From Sycobia sp. Sy_11 (Eukaryota > Arthropoda > Insecta > Hymenoptera > Epichrysomallidae): 64,000 bases of DNA. Shown here piece by piece: positions 1 to 9,030 of this stretch. Position numbers and translations under genes: made by a program. Numbering within the stretch: position 1 is the first letter of the stretch; each line of letters starts with the position of its first letter. The notes beneath the pieces were generated by a model that saw nothing but the letters and a program-made list of their open reading frames with translations, was not told the DNA's origin and did no database searches. The stretch covers positions 1-64,000 of the forward strand of contig JACCIC010000301.1 of NCBI GenBank assembly GCA_018907035.1. The letters run 5' to 3'.

Positions 1-536
1 TTTACCTTTAGAAATTTTTTTTTTTCATTGGTATATATACATCAGCACACAGAATAAGAATTATTTTCTTTGAAGAAAAAAAAAGGATTATAAACAATCT
101 CATAAATAATCACACCTGAAGGAAAAAGAAAAAAAAAGAGGATTACAACATAATAACATTCCTTTTATTATTATCTACTTACGTTAAAAATCAAGTCCAG
201 TTCATGCATTTAGCATTCTCTTTATAATCAAGAAAATTTTACTAGGGTAACTACTTAGTCCACTACTACGCATATAGACGAGTACAGAATATACTGGAAA
301 GAGCAAAATTTGCTACAATTTGGTTGGAAATAGTAAGGTCCAGAGAGAGAAAAGAATACGATTTTACCTCCGGCTAGAAAAAAAAAATACGCTTTTAGAT
401 TTTACTCCAAGCACATATAAACAAGAACACATCGAACAGCTGTTCTTAAATTTTATTATATATATACCGTGTCGTCTTTATTATTTTACATCCATATCGT
501 GTATCGTCCCCCTTTCACAACCCCCACCTAGGAATA
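1..536 (+). other. AT-rich leader upstream of gag, no gene seen
   Basis: No reading frame here looks like a protein. The stretch is AT-rich with A and T runs. Its last part, roughly 470 to 536, turns C-rich just before the first gag ATG and is probably the element's 5' untranslated leader. I see no tRNA-Lys primer site (TGGCGCCCAAC type), so the 5' LTR and primer site of this copy are either outside the window or lost. Confidence 0.4.
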
Positions 537-2475
537 ATGGAGCTTCCTCAAGAAACCAGGAGTGAGATAGATGAGGAAAGAGCAAGACTTAGCAACGTTT
601 ACGAACAATTGCAAAAGGATGCGTTGCTCACAGAAGCCGAACAGAAACACCTACAAGTAGATGAGAATTTAACTAAGTAAGAGACAGATTACTGCGCTTC
701 GAATGCGGCGGCTGTTCGGACCAACAGCCGCAGAATGGCACGCCGAAAAGGATGAAGCAAGACAGACAGACGGAGATATAACGGAACTATCAAAGGTCTT
801 GAGTTCCACCGCACTCGATCATATAGATCATGAAACAGCTAATATCAATAACGCGGAAAACAAAAGCTCCATCGAACCCCATGTTGCCACTATGGCACCC
901 ATCTGGTCGAATAACACCCCATATATGGGATACCCGTACGGGCCATGGCCGTCACCACCGTTGCACAGCACGAACACCACGGGAGTTAATCATCTCCCCG
1001 CTGCTGCCAACAGCTGGCAACCTCTGCCTGGAGGATGGCCATTCGCCCATCCGGCACTGTTCCAACAGTACGCCGCGGTGCCACACACGGGTACGCCCTG
1101 CACAACAGCTGGAGCGCAGCCCACGCCCAATGCGGCATCGACAACCTCTAGTCACATGAACACCAGTCGACCCTTCGAGAACACCTATCTGAAGGAGACA
1201 CGGACTGGACAATTGCTACGCCAGTGGAAGGTGCAGTTCACTGGAGCCCCTCGCGAAGACGTAGAGGAATTTATTGATAGGATGGAAGAGACGATAAACA
1301 GTCTCGACATCCCAGCGGCTGACATTTTGAAACTAATTCCAGGGATACTGGGCGGCTCAGCCTGAATCTGGGCCAGACCCTTATATAAGCAATGGCGTAC
1401 CCTGGAAGAGTTCAAGGCAGCGCTGCGCCGTCAATTCAGGCCTATCGACTATACTCTACGCCTAGAAGAGGAATTGCGTCACAGAACGCAAGGCTCAAAA
1501 GAGCCCATTGGCTCTTACCTCAGAGGCATACGTGTCCTGCTAGATAAAATGGCACCTGCACTGACACTGGAAGCACAGCTCGACAGGATATATAGAAACC
1601 TGCATCCATCATACATGGAAAAAATCAATAGAAACGAATTCCAGTCCATCGACGAGCTGCAATTGCTGGGCCAGCAAATTGAGCTGAAGAGCGAGCTCAC
1701 AAAACGATATAAAGAGCCACCGGCACAAGACGAATGCATGGTGAGTACCGCGGCCTGCTCTCCGTCGGAAAGGGCGAACAGACGATCGAGACTGGCGGCA
1801 ATCGATAACGATAAAAACACGGCCCCGAAGAAAATGGTTACGATAAGTCAACCATCCGCCTCAACAGACACTAGGAGCGACAGTGTACGATCGTATTCCC
1901 ACAACTCACGGAGAGACACCCGAAGAGACAGTCCGTCCCAAATAGTCAACAGGGAAACAACGGCAAAACGAACAGAAGAAAACAGGCGACAAAGAAATCC
2001 ATCGCCACGGTATCGGTCACCGTCCCCCTACCATAGAAGACCACCCCCCTCACCCAGATATCCCTCACCTGTATCGGCATCACGTCCAAACAACCCCTCT
2101 CCATCCCCACCATACCGACACAGATACCCCTCGCGAAGTCCCCCACGTGACCGAGACCATGATTCACCGAGAAGGAGAACACCTGACCGACAATACCGAT
2201 CGCCTAACAGAGACGATCATAAGTACCGCTCGTACAGATCGCCCGACAGACGAGACCAGGAATATCGTTCCCCGAAACGAGAGAACGGACGACGTTCTAG
2301 AAATGGACCGCAGCGGGAGGACGACAGGCCCTGTTGGACCTGTAAGAAACCAGGGCACTGGGCAGACAGATGCCCGGATAGACGGAAAGTCTACTGTTAT
2401 AATTATGGTGAGAACAATGACACGACATTGAATTGTCCCCGCTGCAGCCCACGGAAGAGCTCGGGAAACGAGTAA
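537..2475 (+). pseudogene. gag: Gag of Osvaldo-like LTR element, copy 1 (broken)
   Basis: Structural nucleocapsid/capsid protein of a gypsy-class LTR retrotransposon. The ATG at 537 is chosen because the charged leader (about 47 codons) resembles the leader at 16913 in copy 2. A frameshift near 673 moves into the main frame, which runs from RLFG at about 706. A capsid segment (EDVEEFIDRMEE, then IWARPLYKQW and RRQFRP) matches the Retrotrans_gag pattern. An Arg/Ser/Pro-rich stretch at 1980-2300 precedes a zinc knuckle at about 2335 (CWTCKKPGHWADRC) and a degenerate second knuckle (CYNY...NCPRC). An in-frame TGA at 1363-1365 replaces an Arg codon; copy 2 has Arg there. Gag overlaps the pol frame by 43 bases in a different frame, as expected for ribosomal frameshifting. 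Confidence 0.85.
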
Positions 2476-3236
2476 GGGACGAGGATGCTGGAGCCGAACT
2501 CGAGAATCCCTACAACACGACTCCAAATATCACAGACGACGAATACGACTGCCCCAAAGCCAGGGATGTAACTCACATACATTCCAACATCAAGGCACCC
2601 GAGGAAGAAAACAGATTCTTCCTCAACATTGAGCTGATGGGGAAGATTTTCCCAGCGCTGATCGATCCTGGCGCTCGGAAATCCTACGTAGGCCCTGGTC
2701 CCGGCAAACTGGTAAAGTCAGCTATTATACCGGTGCGCTCCTATATGCAGATGCCGGACGGCAAGGTATGTCCTGACGAAGGCGAGGTCGATCTGTCACT
2801 AACGATCGACAACCAACGGCTTAAAGCCCGCTTCAAAGTATCGGCCTCCTTGAAATACGCCATGATCCTTGGTATGGACATACTTTCGTCGCTAAAGATG
2901 ACCATCAACTTTGCAGACGCTACGTGGCACACGCCTAAGAAAATCATCAGGCGTTTCGTCACCCAACACCGTGACTCACCTGAAGCTATCACGGCTATTG
3001 CAGCCGTTAACGGGGTAGCACAGTTAAAGGACACGGAGAAAAAAGAAATGGACCGAGTGCTACGGCACCTTATACCGGAAAAAACCGGAACGCTGAAATT
3101 GGCACGCATGCAGCCACATTATATTGACACCCAGGGGCACCGTCCCATAAAACAGCGTCTCCGGCGAATACCGGATAAACTCCTCCAGCAGGCTCATGCG
3201 GAAATTGACCGATTGCTCGAGGAGGGTATGGGCTAA
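2433..3236 (+). pseudogene. pol: Pol part 1: protease and N-terminal RT (copy 1)
   Basis: Begins inside the end of gag, in another frame. The aspartic protease is recognisable: an N-terminal strand (RFFLNIELMGKIFPALID), the active-site position LIDPGARKSYVGP, and the C-terminal ILGMDIL strand. The usual retropepsin motif is D-[ST]-G-A, so D-P-G-A is non-standard. Past about 3080 comes the start of reverse transcriptase (HYIDTQGHRPIKQRLRRIP, then LLQQAHAEIDRLLEEG). The frame then stops at 3234. The next recognisable RT text is YGLTNAPAPFQR, in another frame, from about 3228. The RT fingers and first palm motif, including the first catalytic Asp, are missing. Copy 2 keeps that interval (about 18905-19200), so roughly 300 bases were deleted here. 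Confidence 0.85.
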
Positions 3237-3265
3237 CGAACGCCCCGGCCCCCTTCCAGCGAGGT

Positions 3266-5896
3266 ATGGACCTTGTTTTCGTGCCAGCGTGGCAACCGAA
3301 TGTCTTCGTGTATATGGACGATATTATCGTCGCTACGAAGACCTTCGAGCAGCACCTTCGTGAGGTAAAAGCGGTCCTCACACGCTTGAACGAGATAGGC
3401 CTACAGATAAACAAGGAGAAATCCGAGTTTTGCTGCCCGGAGGTCAAGTACCTAGGGTACATCGTAGACGCGGACGGTCTGCACACTGACCCCGACAAAA
3501 TTCGCCCAGTAAGCGAATACCCAAGGCCTACCAACCTGCGACAATTGAGGGCCTTTCTAGGCATGGGCGGGTGGTACGCTAGATTCATAAAGGACTTAGC
3601 GGAAATCAAGCTGCCCCTCACCAAACTATTGAAAAAAAACATCCAGTGGCACTGGGGAGGAGCGCAACAGGAAGCTTTCGACAAGCTCAGAATCCTGTTG
3701 ACGCAAGCGCCTGTGCTAGCGCGCCCCGTGCAGAATCAACCGTATGTCTTGCAAACCGATGCGAGCAATTACGCTCTAGGAGCAGTGCTAAGCCAAAACC
3801 ACCACGGCGAAGAGCACCCGATTGCTTACGCAAGCAGGACATTGACACCAGCTGAGACAAATTATACCGTCACCGAGAAGGAGTGCCTAGCCGTCCTATG
3901 GGCCGTAGAAAAATTCCGCGGGTATTTACTCGGCGAAAAGTTTACGGTGATAACTGACCACAGTAGCCTTAAGTGGTTACATACATTGAAAGACCCAACA
4001 GGATGTTTAGCTAGATGGGCAACAGCACTCCAAGCGTACAACATGGAAATCGTCCACAGAAAGGGAGCACTACATCATGTGTCAGACGCCCTATCAAGGC
4101 CCCCTCAACACCCAGAGTCCTCTACCGCAACTCTCACCACACTTGAAATGGACGATTGGTACCGCCAGAAAAGCGCCGAGATCCAAAAACACCCGGAGTT
4201 ATATCCCGATTGGTCGATCAAAGAGGGACGGTTGTATAAACATCGGCCTAATGACATTACGAAAGCGCTAGGCCACGACCAGGATGACTGGAAGCTCGTT
4301 GTACCCTCTAACGACAGAGAGCGCGTCCTCCATGAGTGTCATAACACTCTGACCTCAGGGCACTTTGGAGTGGATAAAACCACTCACAAAGTCGGCCAGC
4401 AGTACTACTGGCCAGGTATGAAAAGAGACATACAGAAACATGTGAAACACTGCCCTGAGTGTCAAATACACAAAGTGTTGCAGAGAGGACCCACGGGCTT
4501 GATGTCGCAACGAAACATCGAAGGTCCCTGGAGCAGTGTAGCCGCAGATATCATGGGCCCGTTCCCGACCAGCAAGGGACAACATAAGTATCTCTTGGTG
4601 TTCCAAGACCTTTTCACCAAATACATCGAGATACGTCCATTGCGAAAAGCAAATGGCCAAGCGATCACACGGGCACTAGAAGAGCAGGTTATCTTCAAGT
4701 GGGGTTGCCCGAAATACCTAATTTCGGATAATGGTACCGAGTTTGCCAACAACTGGCTAAAGACCAAACTCGGAGAATTGGGTATAGTACACCAATTTAT
4801 TGCGCCGTACCACGCACAGGCCAACCCTGTAGAAAGAGTAAACAGGGTCATCAAAACCATGATCGCGATTTTTGTCCAAAACGACCATAAAAACTGGGAC
4901 ATCCACCTCCTAGAGTTGGCATTTGCAGTGAACACAGCAGTGCACGCTAGCACCCAGACATCGCCGGCATTTTTAAATTTTGGCCGGAATCCCCGAGAAA
5001 TGCCGACGTATCGTCAGTCTCAAGATTCAACGCTGCAGGTGCAAACATTAACACCACTGGAATGGCAAAATCGCATGAAAAGATTGCCCGCCATCCACAA
5101 TCTTATAAGAAAACACCTGAGCACCGCAAGTCAAAAACAGGCCAAATATTATAACAAGGGTCGCCGAGCGGAAACATTTGAGGTAAACGATATGGTATGT
5201 CGACGCAACCATGTTCTGTCGTCCGGTCCCAGCCAATTCTCAGCGAAATTGGCCCCAAAATTTGTAGCTCCCTGTAAAATTACGAAAAAGATATCCCCCG
5301 TCGTATTCGAGATCAAAGACATGAGTGACGGGAAAACGACAAAGGCACATATATCAGACCTCAAGAGATATCATCAACCTAATAGCAGTAATTTATCCAC
5401 AGGTATCAACAACGAGCAGCAACATGTACCGAGTAAACGGACGAGGCAGAGGACTGCGTCGATCGGTCATGTCCGATCAGTCCAAGAGACCTGGGGACGA
5501 ACAAATTCCCCCATCCCTCGCGTACGACCCAGAAGAAATGTGGGGGTTAACGTCCAGAAGCGTAACCGCACCAACGGTGCATATACGCAGAAGTTCCCCC
5601 AACCGCTTCAATACTACTCTCGATATGGAGAAAGTAAGCGAGGCCCTCGAAGAGGTACGGAAATCGCGACTGAATTTAATTCAGTTCAGTCCCGATACAA
5701 CACAGGAGTTCGTCGAAGAGGAAGCGGCGATGCAAACTATACCAATAGCGGAAGCATCATTCGCCCCCTCGCTATTGGACACAAGCATACCGACCCCCGA
5801 GGACCCCGAAAATACCACCCAACCCCAAACCCAAACCATTACCGACAACGTCTCATACCCCAATACAGAATATTTAGAGGAGGTAGCTCAAGATGA
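3266..5896 (+). CDS. pol: Pol part 2: RT palm, RNase H, integrase (copy 1)
   Basis: A long intact frame after the RT deletion. In order: RT catalytic box FVYMDDI (residues about 14-20); thumb (ISDLYLG-type CPEVKYLGYIV, RQLRAFLGM); RNase H of gypsy type with acidic residues in LQTDAS (about D165), TEKECLAV (E204/E206), VITDHSS (D231) and HVSDALS (D275); integrase HHCC zinc finger (H359, H366, C396, C399); integrase core with Asp in AADIMG, Asp in ISDNGTEF and Glu in NPVERVNR, about 35 residues apart. Homology to pol ends near residue 710 (AHISDLKRYHQP). The last ~157 codons (5424-5896) overlap ORF3 in another frame and are Arg-rich. Without the deleted RT motifs the polymerase cannot work, although RNase H and integrase look intact. 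Confidence 0.9.
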   Translation: MDLVFVPAWQPNVFVYMDDIIVATKTFEQHLREVKAVLTRLNEIGLQINKEKSEFCCPEVKYLGYIVDADGLHTDPDKIRPVSEYPRPTNLRQLRAFLGMGGWYARFIKDLAEIKLPLTKLLKKNIQWHWGGAQQEAFDKLRILLTQAPVLARPVQNQPYVLQTDASNYALGAVLSQNHHGEEHPIAYASRTLTPAETNYTVTEKECLAVLWAVEKFRGYLLGEKFTVITDHSSLKWLHTLKDPTGCLARWATALQAYNMEIVHRKGALHHVSDALSRPPQHPESSTATLTTLEMDDWYRQKSAEIQKHPELYPDWSIKEGRLYKHRPNDITKALGHDQDDWKLVVPSNDRERVLHECHNTLTSGHFGVDKTTHKVGQQYYWPGMKRDIQKHVKHCPECQIHKVLQRGPTGLMSQRNIEGPWSSVAADIMGPFPTSKGQHKYLLVFQDLFTKYIEIRPLRKANGQAITRALEEQVIFKWGCPKYLISDNGTEFANNWLKTKLGELGIVHQFIAPYHAQANPVERVNRVIKTMIAIFVQNDHKNWDIHLLELAFAVNTAVHASTQTSPAFLNFGRNPREMPTYRQSQDSTLQVQTLTPLEWQNRMKRLPAIHNLIRKHLSTASQKQAKYYNKGRRAETFEVNDMVCRRNHVLSSGPSQFSAKLAPKFVAPCKITKKISPVVFEIKDMSDGKTTKAHISDLKRYHQPNSSNLSTGINNEQQHVPSKRTRQRTASIGHVRSVQETWGRTNSPIPRVRPRRNVGVNVQKRNRTNGAYTQKFPQPLQYYSRYGESKRGPRRGTEIATEFNSVQSRYNTGVRRRGSGDANYTNSGSIIRPLAIGHKHTDPRGPRKYHPTPNPNHYRQRLIPQYRIFRGGSSR
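5391..5402 (+). promoter_or_regulatory. Candidate 3' splice site upstream of ORF3 (copy 1)
   Basis: The sequence ...TTTATCCACAG/GT ends 21 bases before the ORF3 ATG at 5424. The matching place in copy 2 (21487-21499) reads CCCCCATCTCTTCCCACAG/GT, 12 bases before that copy's ATG. Conservation of CCACAG/GT with a pyrimidine-rich lead in both copies suggests an acceptor used to make a spliced ORF3 mRNA, as retroviruses and gypsy do for env. No transcript evidence. Confidence 0.45.
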
Positions 5897-7391
5897 GCGA
5901 GAGCGTCCGGAACGACGTAAAACTACCAACACCGCAGGAAATGACACCTCCTGCGAATGTCCGGAACGACGTAAAACTACCAACACCGCAGGAAATGACA
6001 CCTCCTGCGAGCGTCCGGAACGACGTAAAACTACCAACACCGCAGGAAATGACACCTCCTGCGAGCGTCCGCAACGACGTAAAACTACGGAGAAGGCACA
6101 ACATCAACAGTGTGATCGTCCGCAAAGACGAGAAACTAGGGAAACTCAAGAAGAACACGCTCAGCAAAATGAAGACACAGAACATCAACAGAAGGTAGAA
6201 GGTAGAGAACCGGCAAATGAGGAGGAAGATGGATACATTTCCGAAGCAGCCTCATACAAAACGGGTCCATTAGAACCGTCACGTACAAAGGTCCGGATAC
6301 AGAAAGATTTTACCCCGCACGACCAAATACGTTCGGTCAGCCCGTTACCATATAGGCCAGGGCCAAGGATTCTTAAGCGACATCCTCCCAAAAAGCCATA
6401 CGCACCTAAAAATGTGGAGAAAGTAGTATATGTGAGCACCCCGGAACATGGAGACGTTCGACTATATCGCGAAGACCGATGTGCGTTCATGCGGTCTATC
6501 GCGACACAACAGTCGGACATACAACCCCATCCAACCGCACATGATGCTCACGCCACTACTAAGGAGAGATACATCATTCCGACCAAATACAGGAAGGCAA
6601 CAAACGATGTTATCGCTGAATCCCCCCAAATCGCCCCACACCAAGGAAATACCCCCATACCGTACCCACATACCGTCGCCCCAACCCATAACCCGAAACA
6701 AAACAAAGAAAGCAAGAAAAGGGTTAACCCATTCACGATACCACCACCGGAGAGTAGAGAAATAGAAACAAGCCCAGTGGCGAGCCTGAACAATTCAGAA
6801 GAAGAGGTAATCATAGAGGCAATTGTCACCAAAGGCAGCAAGAAACTCCTAGGCTTGATGGACACCCTTATCGCACCACCCCCCAATTTTATCCCGCCCA
6901 TACGGCCCCACCCTTCAATCCCCACAACGCCACTTCCGGGTCTCGGAAGCATGCGCAATAGGTCCTTAACGGGCCCAGCAGGGTCTGAAGGTTCGGACCA
7001 TGGCGAGGCAGCAGTAACAAACTGCTGGAATTGTAGCGAGGTCGGTCACCGCTACAACGCCTGCCCACACCCCAGATCAAGGAGATTTTGTTATAGGTGT
7101 GGCAGAGCCGGCATTGACGTTGGCATGTGCACGTCCTGCCGGAAGCCGACCCCTGCCGTTCCGTCTTGGGAGGGGGAGGACGTTAGAGGGGTAGAGAAGA
7201 CGACACGTCAGGTGTCAGAAGATTTGGTGGAGCCACTAGGGATGGCGAACGTGAATGAGGAGGTGACGGGAGCGCCTATGTCAATACCGCCAATGATGGA
7301 GCAAACCATTAGGCAAGCGGCAGCCGCCGCGGGAGCTCAGCAACCACTACTCATTATAATGCCGGGGGCGACTGTTTATTTAAACAATTAG
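5424..7391 (+). CDS. ORF3: zinc-knuckle, repeat-bearing accessory protein in env position
   Basis: About 655 residues from ATG 5424. That ATG is preferred over upstream in-frame codons because copy 2 starts at the matching ATG (MFRV.GR.RGLR against MYRVNGRGRGLR). Order: basic N-terminus; a conserved patch LIQFSPDTTQEF, also seen in copies 2 (21750) and 3 (about 25735); acidic/Pro-rich stretch; tandem 18-residue repeats (RPERRKTTNTAGNDTSC type); a conserved VVYVSTPEHGDVRLYRED block; a Pro-rich segment; then two Cys clusters near the C-terminus (CWNCSEVGHRYNAC and CYRCGRAGIDVGMCTSC). No signal peptide or transmembrane segment is visible, so it is not a conventional Env. A nucleic-acid-binding role is inferred from the zinc knuckles. 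Frame intact. Function otherwise unknown. Confidence 0.8.
   Translation: MYRVNGRGRGLRRSVMSDQSKRPGDEQIPPSLAYDPEEMWGLTSRSVTAPTVHIRRSSPNRFNTTLDMEKVSEALEEVRKSRLNLIQFSPDTTQEFVEEEAAMQTIPIAEASFAPSLLDTSIPTPEDPENTTQPQTQTITDNVSYPNTEYLEEVAQDERERPERRKTTNTAGNDTSCECPERRKTTNTAGNDTSCERPERRKTTNTAGNDTSCERPQRRKTTEKAQHQQCDRPQRRETRETQEEHAQQNEDTEHQQKVEGREPANEEEDGYISEAASYKTGPLEPSRTKVRIQKDFTPHDQIRSVSPLPYRPGPRILKRHPPKKPYAPKNVEKVVYVSTPEHGDVRLYREDRCAFMRSIATQQSDIQPHPTAHDAHATTKERYIIPTKYRKATNDVIAESPQIAPHQGNTPIPYPHTVAPTHNPKQNKESKKRVNPFTIPPPESREIETSPVASLNNSEEEVIIEAIVTKGSKKLLGLMDTLIAPPPNFIPPIRPHPSIPTTPLPGLGSMRNRSLTGPAGSEGSDHGEAAVTNCWNCSEVGHRYNACPHPRSRRFCYRCGRAGIDVGMCTSCRKPTPAVPSWEGEDVRGVEKTTRQVSEDLVEPLGMANVNEEVTGAPMSIPPMMEQTIRQAAAAAGAQQPLLIIMPGATVYLNN
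5901..6164 (+). repeat. 54-bp tandem repeats inside ORF3
   Basis: Three almost identical 54-bp units (5901-5954, 5955-6008, 6009-6062) are followed by two diverged ones (from 6063 and 6114). The unit is 18 codons, so the frame is kept; each begins with an R-P-x-R-R-K-T-T core and ends in Cys. Near identity of the first three means recent amplification or conversion. Related repeats sit in the pol of copy 2 (20224-20395). Confidence 0.9.
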
Positions 7392-7559
7392 ATCGCCGGT
7401 TGCTGAGTGCCCACGCTACCGCAGAAGGACATGATACAGGGCTGGAGGTGATAGAGGGGCACCGACATAAATAATGCCCAGCCCAGAGGCGTAAAAGTGC
7501 AGAAAGTAGCAATTATAAAATAGTGGATAAAATAGCGCGCGAACAGAATCACTAGAAAG

Positions 7560-8030
7560 TATGAATGGCACGGGTACATAAATGGCGCGAAGAAAGGAAA
7601 CTAAATATAAATATAAATGGCGCGAAAAGGAGTACATAAGTATTAAAATGGCGCGTGAATAGGCGCACGCACATATTCAAATGGCGCGCAAATAGGAGTA
7701 CATATGTATAAATGACGTATAAATGGCACAAAGAGAAGTACATATGTATAAACGATACACAAAACGGCGCAAATAGGAGCATGTGCGCATAAAATGGCCC
7801 TGCGTATAAAATGGCGCAAACCGGAGTAAGCTCAGATATAACTGGCGCAAACAGGAGCAAATATATATATAGAGGGCGTGGATAGGAGCAAACCCCTATA
7901 ATATGGCGCAGTCTATAGAAGAAGCATATAAAATGGCGCAAACAAGAGCCAATCCACAAAGTGACGCCCCGTGAACCTGGGCAGAGCAACGATACATGAT
8001 GTATTGCGAGAGTATATAGAAAGGCGCAAG
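7560..8030 (+). repeat. Degenerate repeats with ATGGCGC core in the 3' region
   Basis: A core like AAATGGCGCAAAnAGGAG recurs about 13 times at 20-45 base spacing (near 7580, 7615, 7648, 7680, 7722, 7762, 7790, 7810, 7842, 7902, 7930 and others, several mutated). The spacer often includes AGTACATATGTATA-like text. The core TATAAATGGCGC equals the last bases of the LTR plus the first bases of the tRNA-Lys primer site (TATAAATGGCGCCCA at 23459). This may be an array derived from the primer-site region or a binding site for element RNA or proteins; that is inference. Confidence 0.7.
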
Positions 8031-8328
8031 CATAAAAACGTTGATATCTAGAATAATGCCCAACGCAGAAATGGAAGAAGTAGCACCCCTATCGTTTTTT
8101 CCCGTACGGCCATCCCCATGATTCCCCCACCACGTCCCAAGAGAGGAAACGGTACCCATATATCCCCATGGAAAATATATATGGAGTGAGCGCGAATCGT
8201 GTTGAGGGATGACCTGGAAAATTGAAAAAGAAAGGGATATTAGAGCCAACCCCTCAGCCGAAATACACTGATGGCACAGCGTCGGTTGGTGAGGACAAAA
8301 GCAATAGCACCAGTTAGAAGAGCGCACA

Positions 8329-8517
8329 ATGGCTCCCATAGTAACTAAGCTACTTGCTCGCCCCACCACCGCTGTACCAACCCCGATAATAGGAACGTCA
8401 CTAACAACGACTATTTTTCCAGCGAACTTGCAACAAGCAGAAGAAGAAGAAGAGAATCGCAAGAAAGAAAGCGAAATGATTGCAAGAAAGACACAGAAGC
8501 GAGCGTTAGAAACCTGA
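8329..8517 (+). CDS. Small ORF before the PPT, unknown
   Basis: A 62-codon ATG frame between ORF3 and the 3' LTR. The N-terminal half is Thr/Pro/Ala-rich and mildly hydrophobic (TTAVPTPIIGTSLTTTIF). The C-terminal half is charged and probably helical (AEEEEENRKKESEMIARKTQKR). I do not recognise it and found no matching text in the other copies. It may be a chance frame or the remnant of an accessory or spliced exon. Confidence 0.2.
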   Translation: MAPIVTKLLARPTTAVPTPIIGTSLTTTIFPANLQQAEEEEENRKKESEMIARKTQKRALET

Positions 8518-9030
8518 TTAGGTGGCTAGGACAGGATTTATATTCATATTAGTTATAGTTTTTTCTTTCGTCACCTAATAATAATAATCTACATTTCTCT
8601 AGGATAAGTCCCGTTAGCAATAGGTTAGAATAGGGTTTAGTTTATAATTAGACGTAGGGAAGTAGTAATAGGAATAACAAATAGAATTATATCGAGCCAT
8701 AGCGAGCCACCGACGACCAAGCGCTGCACCAGCGGGTGCAATCACATTTTTCGTTTTCGTTACCACAAATTACTTTTTTTTATTTCTCGTTTATACCCAT
8801 GCGAAGGGTAAACCAAAGGTCGTCGTTTTTTTTTCTTTTGCCCAAATCATGTATTGTCCCCCTACCGTGTTTTTGTCAAAGAATGTATGATCCCTTACCG
8901 TATGTATTTAACCTCGTGTTAAATAAATGGGTGTTAGTCCCCACTATGTTACCCGAAGTACATATACGACGTTCGCGTCTCGCGTACGGACACCCTGCAC
9001 AACCTTTCGCGATCACGCGCCCCGCCTGCG

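Larger units (their letters stand above)
7392..9030 (+). other. 3' noncoding part of copy 1 between ORF3 and PPT
   Basis: About 1.6 kb of internal sequence after ORF3. It holds the ATGGCGC repeat region (7560-8030) and one small ORF (8329-8517). The remainder, 8520-9030, is AT-rich with scattered T runs and shows no gene. A 3' noncoding part this long is unusual for an LTR element and could once have held more coding sequence. Confidence 0.5.

Noticed and set aside
2141..2530. Minus-strand and alternative frames over the gag basic region
   Set aside because: Shadows of the Arg/Ser/Pro-rich gag segment; no family resemblance.
5874..6188. Open frames on all strands over the 54-bp repeats, including a 104-codon minus frame
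   Set aside because: The period is a multiple of three, so frames without stops in one unit stay open across the array. No independent sign of coding.
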